Shown in pieces: positions 8,087 through 16,508 of a DNA stretch of 64,000 nt. The DNA is taken from the NCBI RefSeq assembly GCF_900102035.1, contig NZ_LT629689.1, positions 1,240,001 to 1,304,000 on the forward strand, read 5' to 3'. The stretch's first letter is position 1, and each line of letters begins with the position of its first letter. The notes below the pieces were generated by a model. That model saw only the letters and a program-made list of their open reading frames with translations. It was not told the DNA's origin and did no database searches. The stretch is from Pseudomonas extremaustralis (GTDB lineage Bacteria > Pseudomonadota > Gammaproteobacteria > Pseudomonadales > Pseudomonadaceae). A program made the position numbers and the translations under genes.

Positions 8087-9145
8087 ATGAATAGGATGAA
8101 GATGCAACATGTGCCCGACTCCCCGGCGCCCGTGGGCGCCTTGCCTCCGTGCGGCGCGCCGGACGGTCATGGGATGTTCGGGTTGATTGGCCACAGCGCG
8201 GCCATGGCTGAAACCTGCCGCTTGATCGGCAAGGTGCGAAACAGCGCCCGCACTGTGCTGCTGAGCGGTGAGACCGGTACCGGTAAAGAACTGGTGGCGC
8301 GGGCCATCCATAGCGTCGGGCCACGCCGTGATAATGCATTCGTGGTGCAGAACTGTGCGGCCTTTCCCGAAGGTTTGCTGGAAAGCGAACTGTTCGGCTA
8401 TCGCAAAGGCGCGTTCACTGGGGCTGATCGCAACCATGCGGGGCTGTTTGACGTCGCCCACGGCGGCACGTTGCTGCTCGACGAAATCGGCGACCTGCCG
8501 CTGGCGCTGCAAGTCAAGTTGCTGCGGGTGTTGCAGGACGGCGAAATTCGTCCGCTGGGCACCAGTGCGGCGCACAAGGTCGATGTGCGCATCATTGCGG
8601 CGACCCACCGTGACCTCCCGGCGATGGTGGCCCAGGGCAGTTTTCGCGAGGACCTGTATTTCCGCCTGGCGCAATTTCCCATCGCGTTGCCGGCCCTGCG
8701 TGAGCGCGACGGCGATGTGCTGCTGTTGGCGCGGCATTTTGCGCAACAGGCCTGTGAGGCGGCGGGGCGCGCCATGGTGGGGTGGTCGAGTGCGGCACTG
8801 GATCGGCTGTCGAGCCATGATTTCCCCGGCAATGTCCGGGAACTCAAACACCTAGTGGAACGTGCGGTGCTGCTCTGCGACGAGGGCGTGATTTTACCGG
8901 CCCACTTGTCCCTGTCGCAGGCCGTTGCCGATGAAACCGGCGTTGCCACGCTGCGCCAACGCATGGAGCGGGTGGAGCGGGTGCTGCTGATCGACTGCCT
9001 GCGCAAGCACCGTGGCAACCGTACCCATGCCGCGCGGGAGTTGGGCATTGCGCGGCGCACGCTGCTCTATCGCCTGGCGCACTTGAAGATCCCCCTGGGC
9101 GATGTGCACACAGGCGCCATTCACCGCGACAGTAAGGAACATTGA
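8087..9145 (+). CDS. Sigma-54-dependent transcriptional activator in T6SS cluster (Sfa-like)
   Basis: About 352 residues from ATG 8087 (an in-frame ATG at 8096 is also possible). It is an AAA+ enhancer-binding protein: Walker A GETGTGKE (about 61-68), the sigma-54-contact loop GAFTGA (about 108-113), Walker B LLLDEIGD (about 129-136), and a Fis-type helix-turn-helix at the C-terminus (NRTHAARELGIARRTLLYRL). It has no N-terminal receiver or GAF domain, only about 30 residues before the AAA+ core, so activity is probably controlled by expression or a partner. Like Sfa proteins in Pseudomonas T6SS loci it lies between baseplate genes and tssK. It implies sigma-54 control of T6SS promoters, but none was found in the window. 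Confidence 0.92.
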   Translation: MNRMKMQHVPDSPAPVGALPPCGAPDGHGMFGLIGHSAAMAETCRLIGKVRNSARTVLLSGETGTGKELVARAIHSVGPRRDNAFVVQNCAAFPEGLLESELFGYRKGAFTGADRNHAGLFDVAHGGTLLLDEIGDLPLALQVKLLRVLQDGEIRPLGTSAAHKVDVRIIAATHRDLPAMVAQGSFREDLYFRLAQFPIALPALRERDGDVLLLARHFAQQACEAAGRAMVGWSSAALDRLSSHDFPGNVRELKHLVERAVLLCDEGVILPAHLSLSQAVADETGVATLRQRMERVERVLLIDCLRKHRGNRTHAARELGIARRTLLYRLAHLKIPLGDVHTGAIHRDSKEH

Positions 9146-9146
9146 T

Positions 9147-10478
9147 ATGCAGATGCATCACGTTATCTGGCAGGAAGGCATGCTGCTGCGGCCTCAACAC
9201 CTGCAACACAGCGACCGCTACTTCCATCGCCAGCTCAACCGGACGCGGTTGTTGGCGTGCGATGCCTGGGGCTTCCTCAGCCTGGACCTCGATCTGCAAT
9301 ACCTCAACATGGGCAAGGTGGTGGTCAGCCAGGCCAGCGGTGTATTGCCGGATGGCAGCCTGTTCGAGCTGAGTGGCGCGATGGAACCCCTGGTGCTGCA
9401 GGTGCCGGCCAACGCCGACGGGCAAGCCGTGTACCTGGCATTGCCGCTGGCCACCGACCATCAGGTCGAAGTGCGCAAGCAGGAGCAACGCGAGGTGCTG
9501 GCGCGCTATGTCGCCTGGGAAACGGAGATCGGCGATTCCAACGCCGGCGTCGATACCCGGTGCCAGATCCACTGCGCACGTCCGGACTTGCGCCTGACGC
9601 TGGGGGAACAGCCGAGTGATCCGTTCTACGTGAAACTCCAGGTCGCCCGGGTACTGGACTCGAGCCACGACGGCGGCGTACGCCTGGACCCGGATTTCGT
9701 GCCGACGTTTATCTATCTCCAGGGCTCGGGGTACGTGTCGTCGTGCATCAAGGAAGTGCTCAGCCTGCTGGCGACCCGTGGCGATGCGATTGCCGCGCGC
9801 ATCCAGGGGACCGACGCGTCGGCGGGAGGGGTGCAGGTCGGCGAGCTGCTGATGCTGCAACTGATCAACCGTGTGCAAGCACTGTTGCATCACTGCTTGA
9901 GCCAGCCCCAGGTACGTCCGCATGAGCTGTACCGCGAGCTGCTGTCGATGCTCGCCGAGTTGTCCACCTTCAACCCCGATAACCGGCGCGTGCAATTGGA
10001 CGGGCATTACCGGCACGGCGACCAGGGCGCGAGCTTTCGCGCATTGATGCAGGGCATTCGCAGCGTGCTGTCGTGGGTCCTGGAACAGCACGCCATCGAA
10101 CTGCCCCTGCAACCGCGCCAATACGGGGTGCTGGTCAGCCCGGTGAACGATCTCAACTTACTCGGCACGGCGACCTTTGTCCTGGCCGCCACCGCCCAGT
10201 GCGACGCGGAAGAACTGCGTCACCGACTGCCGGCCCATCTGAAGATCGGCCCCGTGGAACGCATCCGTGAGCTGGTCAACCTGCACCTGGCCGGGATCAA
10301 GGTCCAGCCCCTGCCGGTGGCGCCGCGCCAGATTCCGTTCCACGCCGGCAAGACCTATTTCATGCTCGACCTCAGTGCCCGTGACATCGCGCAGTTGGAG
10401 CAATCGGGCGGGTTTGCCTTCCACGCCAGCGGTGAGTTCACCGAGCTGGAACTCAACTTCTGGGCCATCAGGAACTGA
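9147..10478 (+). CDS. tssK: Type VI secretion baseplate-to-membrane connector TssK
   Basis: 443 residues from ATG 9147 (ribosome site TAAGGAAC), starting one base after the activator's stop. The opening MQMHHVIWQEGMLLRPQHLQ is the TssK (VasE/ImpJ) signature, and length and C-terminal TYFMLDLSARDI...FAFHASGEFTELELNFWAI agree with the family. TssK trimers link the TssFG wedges to TssL and TssM. An upstream in-frame start would overlap the activator and adds residues unlike the family, so it was rejected. Confidence 0.95.
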   Translation: MQMHHVIWQEGMLLRPQHLQHSDRYFHRQLNRTRLLACDAWGFLSLDLDLQYLNMGKVVVSQASGVLPDGSLFELSGAMEPLVLQVPANADGQAVYLALPLATDHQVEVRKQEQREVLARYVAWETEIGDSNAGVDTRCQIHCARPDLRLTLGEQPSDPFYVKLQVARVLDSSHDGGVRLDPDFVPTFIYLQGSGYVSSCIKEVLSLLATRGDAIAARIQGTDASAGGVQVGELLMLQLINRVQALLHHCLSQPQVRPHELYRELLSMLAELSTFNPDNRRVQLDGHYRHGDQGASFRALMQGIRSVLSWVLEQHAIELPLQPRQYGVLVSPVNDLNLLGTATFVLAATAQCDAEELRHRLPAHLKIGPVERIRELVNLHLAGIKVQPLPVAPRQIPFHAGKTYFMLDLSARDIAQLEQSGGFAFHASGEFTELELNFWAIRN

Positions 10479-10483
10479 ACCCC

Positions 10484-11344
10484 ATGACGATGGACAGTGA
10501 TCACCCGCAGGCCGCAAAAACCGTGGTGCTTGACCGTGACGGAGTCGGACCGGCGCAGGGCGCGCTGACGGACTTCCCATCGCCGCCGCGCTTCGAGCAA
10601 CTGCAGGAACGGATGATCCGCACCGCCCGCGTGCAAGGGCTGCAAGGCTTCGATAACGCGTCCAATCCTCTGGCGGCGGCGGCGTGGGAGCTGTTGTCGC
10701 AAGTGGCCCGGCTCAAGGCCGGTAGCGGCCGTGAAAGTCTGCATGCGCTCAACGAGCGCTTGTCGTCAGGCATTGCCGCGTTCGAAGCGCAGGCCCGGCA
10801 TCAGGGGGGCGAAGCCGGTCAGGTGATATCGGCGCGCTATGTGCTGTGCAGCGTGATTGACGAGGCGGTGGTGACCACCGCGTGGGGCGCTCGTAGTGAC
10901 TGGTCCAGGACCAGCCTGTTGGGGCGTTTTCACAACGAGACCTTCGGTGGCGAAAAATGCTTCCAACTGCTGGAGAACGTCTCCCGCGATCCGGTGAAAC
11001 ACATAGCCATGCTGGAACTGATGTACCTGTGCCTGGCGCTGGGCTTCGAAGGCAAATACCGCGTGATGGAGCGCGGAGGGGCCGAGCTTGAAGTGATACG
11101 CGATGCCTTGTACCGACAGATTCGGCATGTGCGCGGCGAGCGCCTCTCCCTGGCTGCGCCGCCAGTGCCGGACACGCCGCCGGCGCGGGTGCGCATGCTC
11201 AGCGTCGGCTGGATCGCCACAGGGGTGCTGGCCTGCCTGCTGGCGATGTACTCGGGGTTTGCCTGGGTGCTGGGCCAGGAGCGCACGGCCGCGCTGCAAC
11301 CTTTTCAACCGGTGGCGACGGACTCGACTCGCACGCCCTTGTAA
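10484..11344 (+). CDS. tssL: Type VI secretion inner-membrane protein TssL (DotU)
   Basis: 286 residues. It has a cytoplasmic DotU domain with the motifs NPLAAAAWELL, YVLCSVIDEAVVTTAWG and LLGRFHNETFGGEKCF. A single transmembrane segment lies near the C-terminus (VGWIATGVLACLLAMYSGFAWVLG, about 242-265). No C-terminal OmpA-type peptidoglycan-binding domain is fused, so anchoring would need another protein. TssL binds TssM and the baseplate through TssK. It starts six bases after the tssK stop. Confidence 0.95.
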   Translation: MTMDSDHPQAAKTVVLDRDGVGPAQGALTDFPSPPRFEQLQERMIRTARVQGLQGFDNASNPLAAAAWELLSQVARLKAGSGRESLHALNERLSSGIAAFEAQARHQGGEAGQVISARYVLCSVIDEAVVTTAWGARSDWSRTSLLGRFHNETFGGEKCFQLLENVSRDPVKHIAMLELMYLCLALGFEGKYRVMERGGAELEVIRDALYRQIRHVRGERLSLAAPPVPDTPPARVRMLSVGWIATGVLACLLAMYSGFAWVLGQERTAALQPFQPVATDSTRTPL

Positions 11345-11359
11345 CGCTGGGAGCAATCA

Positions 11360-14300
11360 ATGAACGCATTCTTCAAGGGCGCGAGCGCTGTGCTGCGCAA
11401 TACCTGGGTCTGGAGCCTGTTGCTGGTGCTGGCCGGCGCGCTGCTGGTGTGGTTCTTCGGGCCGTTGCTGGCGGTGGACGACCATCGATTCTGGCACGGC
11501 GCGACCGCGCGTTTGCTGACCATCAGCGGCCTGTTCCTGCTGTGGGGCCTGGCGATGGTCTGGGTGGGCGGGCGCCGCGCCACTCGGCTCGACCCGTCGG
11601 AACATCAGCAACGCCAACAACGCCAAGGGCAACTGAGCGCTGAACGAAACCAGGTACGGGGGCGGTTCAAGGAAGCCGTGCAGGCGCTGAAAACCGCGCA
11701 GCGTTACGCCGGGCGCAGCGAACGCTGGCGTCACGAAGTGCCCTGGTACCTGTTGATCGGGCAGTCGGGCAGCGGCAAAACCGCACTGGTGGCGGCCCAG
11801 GGACTACGCGCTCCACTTGATCGGGTCGAGACGAGCGCGCCGGGGGCAACCGCTTATTGCGACTGGTACTTCGCGGACGACGCCGTACTGGTGGAGACCG
11901 CCGGCCGTTACCTGGCCCAGCCCGACCCGACGTTGGACGGCGCGGGCTGGTCGACGTTGCTCGGCCTGCTGCGCTCGCGACGCAGGACGCGGCCCCTCAA
12001 CGGCGTGGTGGTGACGTTGGCGGTGGAGACGCTGGCGGGCAGCCATCAGCACGACCTGGAGCAGCAGGCGCGACAGGTGCATGGGCGGTTGCAGGAGATC
12101 CAGCAGACCCTGCATGCGGACGTTCCGGTGTACCTGGTGTTGACCTACGCCGACAGGCTGCCGGGGTTTGACGAGTTTTTTGATGAACAGCAGGGCGATG
12201 ACGCGCAAGACGTACTCGGCGCACAGCTGGTGGCCAGCGCGGCCGGCGCCGACATCGCCCAGGTGCGTGAAGCCTTCGAGGCGCTGTTGCAACGCTTGGC
12301 GGACGAGTTGATCCCGCGCCTGCATCGGGAGCGAAATGCCGAGCGCCGTGGGCGCATGCTCGACTTTCCACGTCAGGCTGCAAGCCTGGGCGAGCGTTTG
12401 AGCGTGTTTGTCGAGTCGGCGTTTTCCTCCCACCGCTATCAGCGTATCAACGGTCTGCGAGGCGTCTACCTCACCCGTGCGCAGACGCGCGAACGGCCCG
12501 CCCGGTTTGTCCAGGGCCTGTTCAATCGCGTGATTGTCGCCGAGGCCGGGCTGGCCGGCCTGGATACGCCGGAGCGCCAGCGTATCCGGCGCCGCCAGGC
12601 TGGGCTGGTGCTGGCTGCGGTGCTGGTCATCGGCAGTGCGGCGGCAGTGTGGGGGCACAGTTATGGGTTCAACCATCAGCGCCTGGCGAACCTGCACGCG
12701 CTGGGCGAACCGCCATCGCCCATCCCACCCGTTGTGGACCCGACCCTGGCGCTGCTGACGCAGCTGGACCGGCGCCTGGCCGCGACGCAGGTGTTCCCTG
12801 CGCAGGCGGAAGTGCGCTGGATGGAGCGGGCGGGGTTGTATCAGGGCGAGCTTAGCCAGCCGCTGTTGACCTCTGCCTATGAAGCAAGCTTGCGCGAGCA
12901 ATTGCTGCCCGAGGTGGTCAGCCTGCTCGAAGCGCAGGTAAGTGCCAGCCTTGGCGAGCGTGAGCGCTTGCTCGACACCCTGCGTGCGTACCTGATGCTC
13001 AACCTGCGCGAGCGCCGCGACAGCGTGTGGCTGGCCGAGCATATGGCCGGTCACTGGTCCGCCCGTTATGCCGGGGATACGTCGACGCAGACGCGCTTGA
13101 ATGCCCATTTTGGGCGGCTGTTGGCGCTGCCCTTCGATGCGGCCCTGAACGATGACCTGGTGGCCCGGGCGCGTCAGGTCCTGCGGGGCGAGTCGCTGGC
13201 GGAGGCGGTCTACCGGGCACTGCGAGAACAGGCCCGCGACCTGGCGCCCCAGCGCCTGACCGATGGTCGGGTGTTCACCCAACCTGAGCCCCCCATACCC
13301 GGCTTCTACAGCCAAAGGTATCTGCGTTATTTCGACAAGCAGGGCCCTCGGCTGGTCAATGCGATTGCCCAGGACAACTGGGTGCTGGGGCAAGGCACGG
13401 ACCTGAGCGCCGGGGATCTGCGCCGGTTGATGCGGGAACTGGAGCAGCGCTATTTCAGTGAGTACGCCGATGCCTGGAGTCACGCCCTGGGCCAGGTGCG
13501 CCTGCGCGACAGCGAGAGCCTGAAGCACACCGCCGACCAGCTCGCGAACCTGACCTCGGCCCAATCGGCCTTGGTGCAGCTGTTACAGCAGGTGCGCGAA
13601 AACACCCGATTACTACCGACCCCCGACCGGCTCGACGCAGTGCGCGAGCAGGTCGGCGAACTCAACGCGGCGGTCTCCGACGCACTCGTCGTGCCGTTTC
13701 CTGGCAAAGCCCTGCCGGAGACGGCCCGGCGTGCCTTGCAACGGCGCTTCGAGCGGTTGCATCCCTTGCTCGACGAGCAGCAGAACCCCAGTGCCGAGTT
13801 GACCCAGGCCATGGGCCTGCTCGACGAATTACGCCTGCAATTGACCGCACTGAGTCGGGATAGCTCGCCGGAGCACGCGGCGTTCAAACTGGCCGGGCAG
13901 CGCATGGACGGGCGGCAGCCGGCATTGAGCGATCTGCGCGATGCCGCCGCGCGCCTGCCGTTGCCGCTGCGGGGCTGGTTCGAAGCCATTGCCGACGACA
14001 CTTGGCGCCACCTGCTCGATGAGGCCTATGGGTACGTGAATCAGCGGTACCAGAGCGAGGTCTACGGTTTTTACGCCAAGGCGATCCAGCGCCGCTACCC
14101 GTTCAATGCCCATGCCGCGAGTGACGTTGCCCTGGGGGACTTCCAGGCGTTCTTCAAACCGTCGGGCGCCATGGCGCGCTTTTATGACGGCTACTTGCGT
14201 TCGTTCGTCAGCGTGGAAGGCAGCCGCTATCGTTTGCGTGGCCTGGATGGGCGCAGCCTGCCGGTGTCACGCGGCTTGCTGGAGCAACTGACCAAGGCCC

Positions 14301-14734
14301 AGACGATTCGCCAAGGGTTTTTCACCGAGGAACAGGGTGAGTGGGCCGTGCGCTTCACCCTGGCGCCCTACAGCCTGGACCAGGCGGTCAGCCGGGCGAT
14401 CCTGCGCGTGGGCGATCGCCAGTTGGAATACCGGCATGGCCCGATCGTGCCCATGGCGTTTCACTGGCCGGGCGAGGCGGGCACCGGCCGCAGCAGCCTG
14501 GTGCTGGAACGTGGGGCGCAGCGCCCGCTGGGCATCGAAAAAAACAGCGGGGACTGGTCGTTGTTCCGCTTCTTCGAGCTGATGCAGAGTGAGCCGGCAA
14601 ACGGCACGCAGGCGCACATACTCAAGGCTGACCTGGCCGGCCTGCGCGCCAATTACCTGCTCACTCACCAGCGCACGCCCAGCCCGTTCCAGATGGCGGC
14701 CTGGCGCACCTTCCGCCTGCCCGAGCAACTGTGA
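11360..14734 (+). CDS. tssM: Type VI secretion membrane-complex protein TssM (IcmF)
   Basis: 1124 residues. Two transmembrane segments lie near the N-terminus (about 16-36 and 52-70) and a third at about 413-430 (AGLVLAAVLVIGSAAAVWG). A cytoplasmic GTPase-like domain with Walker A GQSGSGKT (134-141) sits between. The large periplasmic part ends in a beta-rich TssJ-contacting domain (GPIVPMAFHWPGEAGTGRSSLVL). The frame is open throughout. The lipoprotein TssJ, to which this end normally binds, is not encoded in the window. Last gene of the cluster; a converging hairpin follows. Confidence 0.95.
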   Translation: MNAFFKGASAVLRNTWVWSLLLVLAGALLVWFFGPLLAVDDHRFWHGATARLLTISGLFLLWGLAMVWVGGRRATRLDPSEHQQRQQRQGQLSAERNQVRGRFKEAVQALKTAQRYAGRSERWRHEVPWYLLIGQSGSGKTALVAAQGLRAPLDRVETSAPGATAYCDWYFADDAVLVETAGRYLAQPDPTLDGAGWSTLLGLLRSRRRTRPLNGVVVTLAVETLAGSHQHDLEQQARQVHGRLQEIQQTLHADVPVYLVLTYADRLPGFDEFFDEQQGDDAQDVLGAQLVASAAGADIAQVREAFEALLQRLADELIPRLHRERNAERRGRMLDFPRQAASLGERLSVFVESAFSSHRYQRINGLRGVYLTRAQTRERPARFVQGLFNRVIVAEAGLAGLDTPERQRIRRRQAGLVLAAVLVIGSAAAVWGHSYGFNHQRLANLHALGEPPSPIPPVVDPTLALLTQLDRRLAATQVFPAQAEVRWMERAGLYQGELSQPLLTSAYEASLREQLLPEVVSLLEAQVSASLGERERLLDTLRAYLMLNLRERRDSVWLAEHMAGHWSARYAGDTSTQTRLNAHFGRLLALPFDAALNDDLVARARQVLRGESLAEAVYRALREQARDLAPQRLTDGRVFTQPEPPIPGFYSQRYLRYFDKQGPRLVNAIAQDNWVLGQGTDLSAGDLRRLMRELEQRYFSEYADAWSHALGQVRLRDSESLKHTADQLANLTSAQSALVQLLQQVRENTRLLPTPDRLDAVREQVGELNAAVSDALVVPFPGKALPETARRALQRRFERLHPLLDEQQNPSAELTQAMGLLDELRLQLTALSRDSSPEHAAFKLAGQRMDGRQPALSDLRDAAARLPLPLRGWFEAIADDTWRHLLDEAYGYVNQRYQSEVYGFYAKAIQRRYPFNAHAASDVALGDFQAFFKPSGAMARFYDGYLRSFVSVEGSRYRLRGLDGRSLPVSRGLLEQLTKAQTIRQGFFTEEQGEWAVRFTLAPYSLDQAVSRAILRVGDRQLEYRHGPIVPMAFHWPGEAGTGRSSLVLERGAQRPLGIEKNSGDWSLFRFFELMQSEPANGTQAHILKADLAGLRANYLLTHQRTPSPFQMAAWRTFRLPEQL

Positions 14735-14740
14735 GTCAGG

Positions 14741-14761
14741 CCGGGCAGGCTTCGCGCCCGG
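14741..14761. terminator. Weak hairpin between converging tssM and metal-hydrolase genes
   Basis: CCGGGC (14741-14746) pairs with GCCCGG (14756-14761) around a 9-base loop. There is no T-run, so it is a weak candidate terminator at most. Confidence 0.35.
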
Positions 14762-14768
14762 CGCCCGC

Positions 14769-15611
14769 CTAATAGCCGCGCCGGGTGTGTTCGATGTCTT
14801 CGACCAGGCCGTCGATCGCCGCCAGGCGCTCACGGTTGTCGTGGTCCCAAGGGTGAAAACCGGGTTTGAAGTAATGCAGCCACGGCATCAGCATCCGTGG
14901 GAAAACTCCCTTGGGCCCATACAGAAACTTCAGCATGCGCCAGAACCCCTTCAGGAACCCCACGGATTTGCGGTCAGCGATCAGCAGGCGCACATGGAAA
15001 TCCAGCACCGTCAGCCAGAAGAACAGCGTGGTGCTCAGCATGGCGCCGGTACGCAGCAAGTAGCGCTTGGGTCCGGGCTTGATCACCGCATTCCACACAT
15101 CGAAGGCCACCGCCTTGTGTTCGGTTTCTTCCAGGGCATGCCAGTACCACATCTGCTGGTAGCCCTTGAGGGACGCGCCGAAGCGTGACGGGTCGCTCAG
15201 CAGAATCTCCGCGAGTATCGCCGTGTAGTGTTCGAGGGCAATGGTGATCGCCAGGTTGAAGGAGGGCGCGCAGTGTTTCTTCTGCAGGTCGAGGATGAAT
15301 TTCAGGCGCCGATCCAGGGTGCGGGCGGGCAGGCCGGCGGCGTGCAGCAGGTTGTTATAGGCCACGTGTTCACGGCTGTGCATGGCCTCCTGGCCAATAA
15401 ACCCCAGGACCTGTTTTTTCAGCGCGGGGTCTTCGATGCGCGAGCGGTAGTGGCGCACGCTGTCCATGAAAAACAACTCGCCCTGGGGAAACAGTAGCGA
15501 CAGCGCATTGAAGAAATGCGTGATGAACGGGCCCTGTTCGTGCCAGTCGGTGATGCGTTCGGCGGGCAGGTCGAAATGAAGGTCACGGCGGATCGGCAGC
15601 ATGGTACGCAC
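14769..15611 (-). CDS. Ferritin-like metal-dependent hydrolase family protein (PF10118 type)
   Basis: 280 residues. A helical, predicted metal-binding protein with regularly spaced Glu/His motifs: FIGQEAMHSREH (about 92-103), IALEHYTAI (about 142-150) and WHALEETEHKAVAFDVW (about 175-191), typical of the 'predicted metal-dependent hydrolase' family, whose motifs suggest a di-metal site. A hydrophobic stretch at about 205-222 may associate with the membrane. Genuine substrates are unknown. It lies at the start of the leftward run that includes the SDR and flavoprotein genes. In Pseudomonas this family is often seen next to such lipid-modifying oxidoreductases. Confidence 0.8.
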   Translation of the reverse strand: MRTMLPIRRDLHFDLPAERITDWHEQGPFITHFFNALSLLFPQGELFFMDSVRHYRSRIEDPALKKQVLGFIGQEAMHSREHVAYNNLLHAAGLPARTLDRRLKFILDLQKKHCAPSFNLAITIALEHYTAILAEILLSDPSRFGASLKGYQQMWYWHALEETEHKAVAFDVWNAVIKPGPKRYLLRTGAMLSTTLFFWLTVLDFHVRLLIADRKSVGFLKGFWRMLKFLYGPKGVFPRMLMPWLHYFKPGFHPWDHDNRERLAAIDGLVEDIEHTRRGY

Positions 15612-15617
15612 TCCTGT

Positions 15618-16508
15618 TCAGCGTCGAGGCTCGTCGTTGGTTTCCAGCATTGGCGCGCGGGGTTTGGGCGCCCGCTGCCGGCTGGCGAACACCACCAGGG
15701 CCTGGTAGGCCGCCGGCAGGCAGCGGGCGAGCAGGTCGAGGACATACGCGTCGCGGCCGATCAGCACGCGGCGCTTGTTTTTGCGCACGCCCTGCAGGAT
15801 CACTTTGGCGGCCTGGTCGGCGTCGGTGATGAAGAGTTTTTCGAAGTCGGCCCGAGCCTGTTGTTCGCTGTGGATCAGAAAGCCGGTCATGTTCGCGTCG
15901 ATGCGGCTGCTGCGGCAGATATCGGTGCGGATGCCGCCGGGGTGCACGCAGGTGGCCGACACGCCGCAGCGTTGCAGGTCCAGTTCCTGGCGCAGGGCCT
16001 CGGTGAAGCCGCGCACGGCGAACTTGGTGGCGTTGTAGCCGCTCATGCCGGGTTGGGCGAACAGGCCGAACACGCTGGACGTGTTGATCACGTGGCCTTC
16101 GCCGCTGGCCTTGAGGTAGGGCAGGAAAGCCTTGGTGCCGTGGACCACGCCCCAGAAATTGATACCGACGATCCATTCCAGGTCGGCGTAGTCCACGCCT
16201 TCGACGGTGCTCGACAACGCCACCCCGGCATTGTTGAACACCAGGTTGACCTGGCCATGTTCAGCCATGCAGCGCGCCGCCCAGTTCTCCATGGCCGGGC
16301 GGTCGGCTACATCCACCACGTGGGTGGTGACCAGCACCGGCGACAGGGTCGCGGCCTTGATCAACGCGCGGGTCTGTTCGAGCCCCTGGCTGTTCTTGTC
16401 GGACAGTGCCAGGTGGCAACCTTCCCGCGCCAGGGCCAGGGCCAGGGCGCGTCCCATGCCGGACGCCGCTCCGGTGATCGCCGCCACGCGGCCGTTGAAT
16501 GTTTTCAT
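15618..16508 (-). CDS. Short-chain dehydrogenase/reductase (SDR)
   Basis: 296 residues from ATG 16508. The N-terminus has the nucleotide-binding motif TGAASGMG (12-19), then NNAG, then the catalytic Ser and YxxxK in NTSSVFGLFAQPGMSGYNATK. This is a classical SDR with an extended basic C-terminus (KNKRRVLIGRDAYVLDLLARCLP). ATG overlaps the stop of the upstream flavoprotein by four bases (ATGA), so they form one transcription unit. By context it may oxidise a secondary alcohol to the ketone that a Baeyer-Villiger enzyme uses; this is inference. The longer upstream-extended frame was rejected because it overlaps the flavoprotein. Confidence 0.9.
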   Translation of the reverse strand: MKTFNGRVAAITGAASGMGRALALALAREGCHLALSDKNSQGLEQTRALIKAATLSPVLVTTHVVDVADRPAMENWAARCMAEHGQVNLVFNNAGVALSSTVEGVDYADLEWIVGINFWGVVHGTKAFLPYLKASGEGHVINTSSVFGLFAQPGMSGYNATKFAVRGFTEALRQELDLQRCGVSATCVHPGGIRTDICRSSRIDANMTGFLIHSEQQARADFEKLFITDADQAAKVILQGVRKNKRRVLIGRDAYVLDLLARCLPAAYQALVVFASRQRAPKPRAPMLETNDEPRR

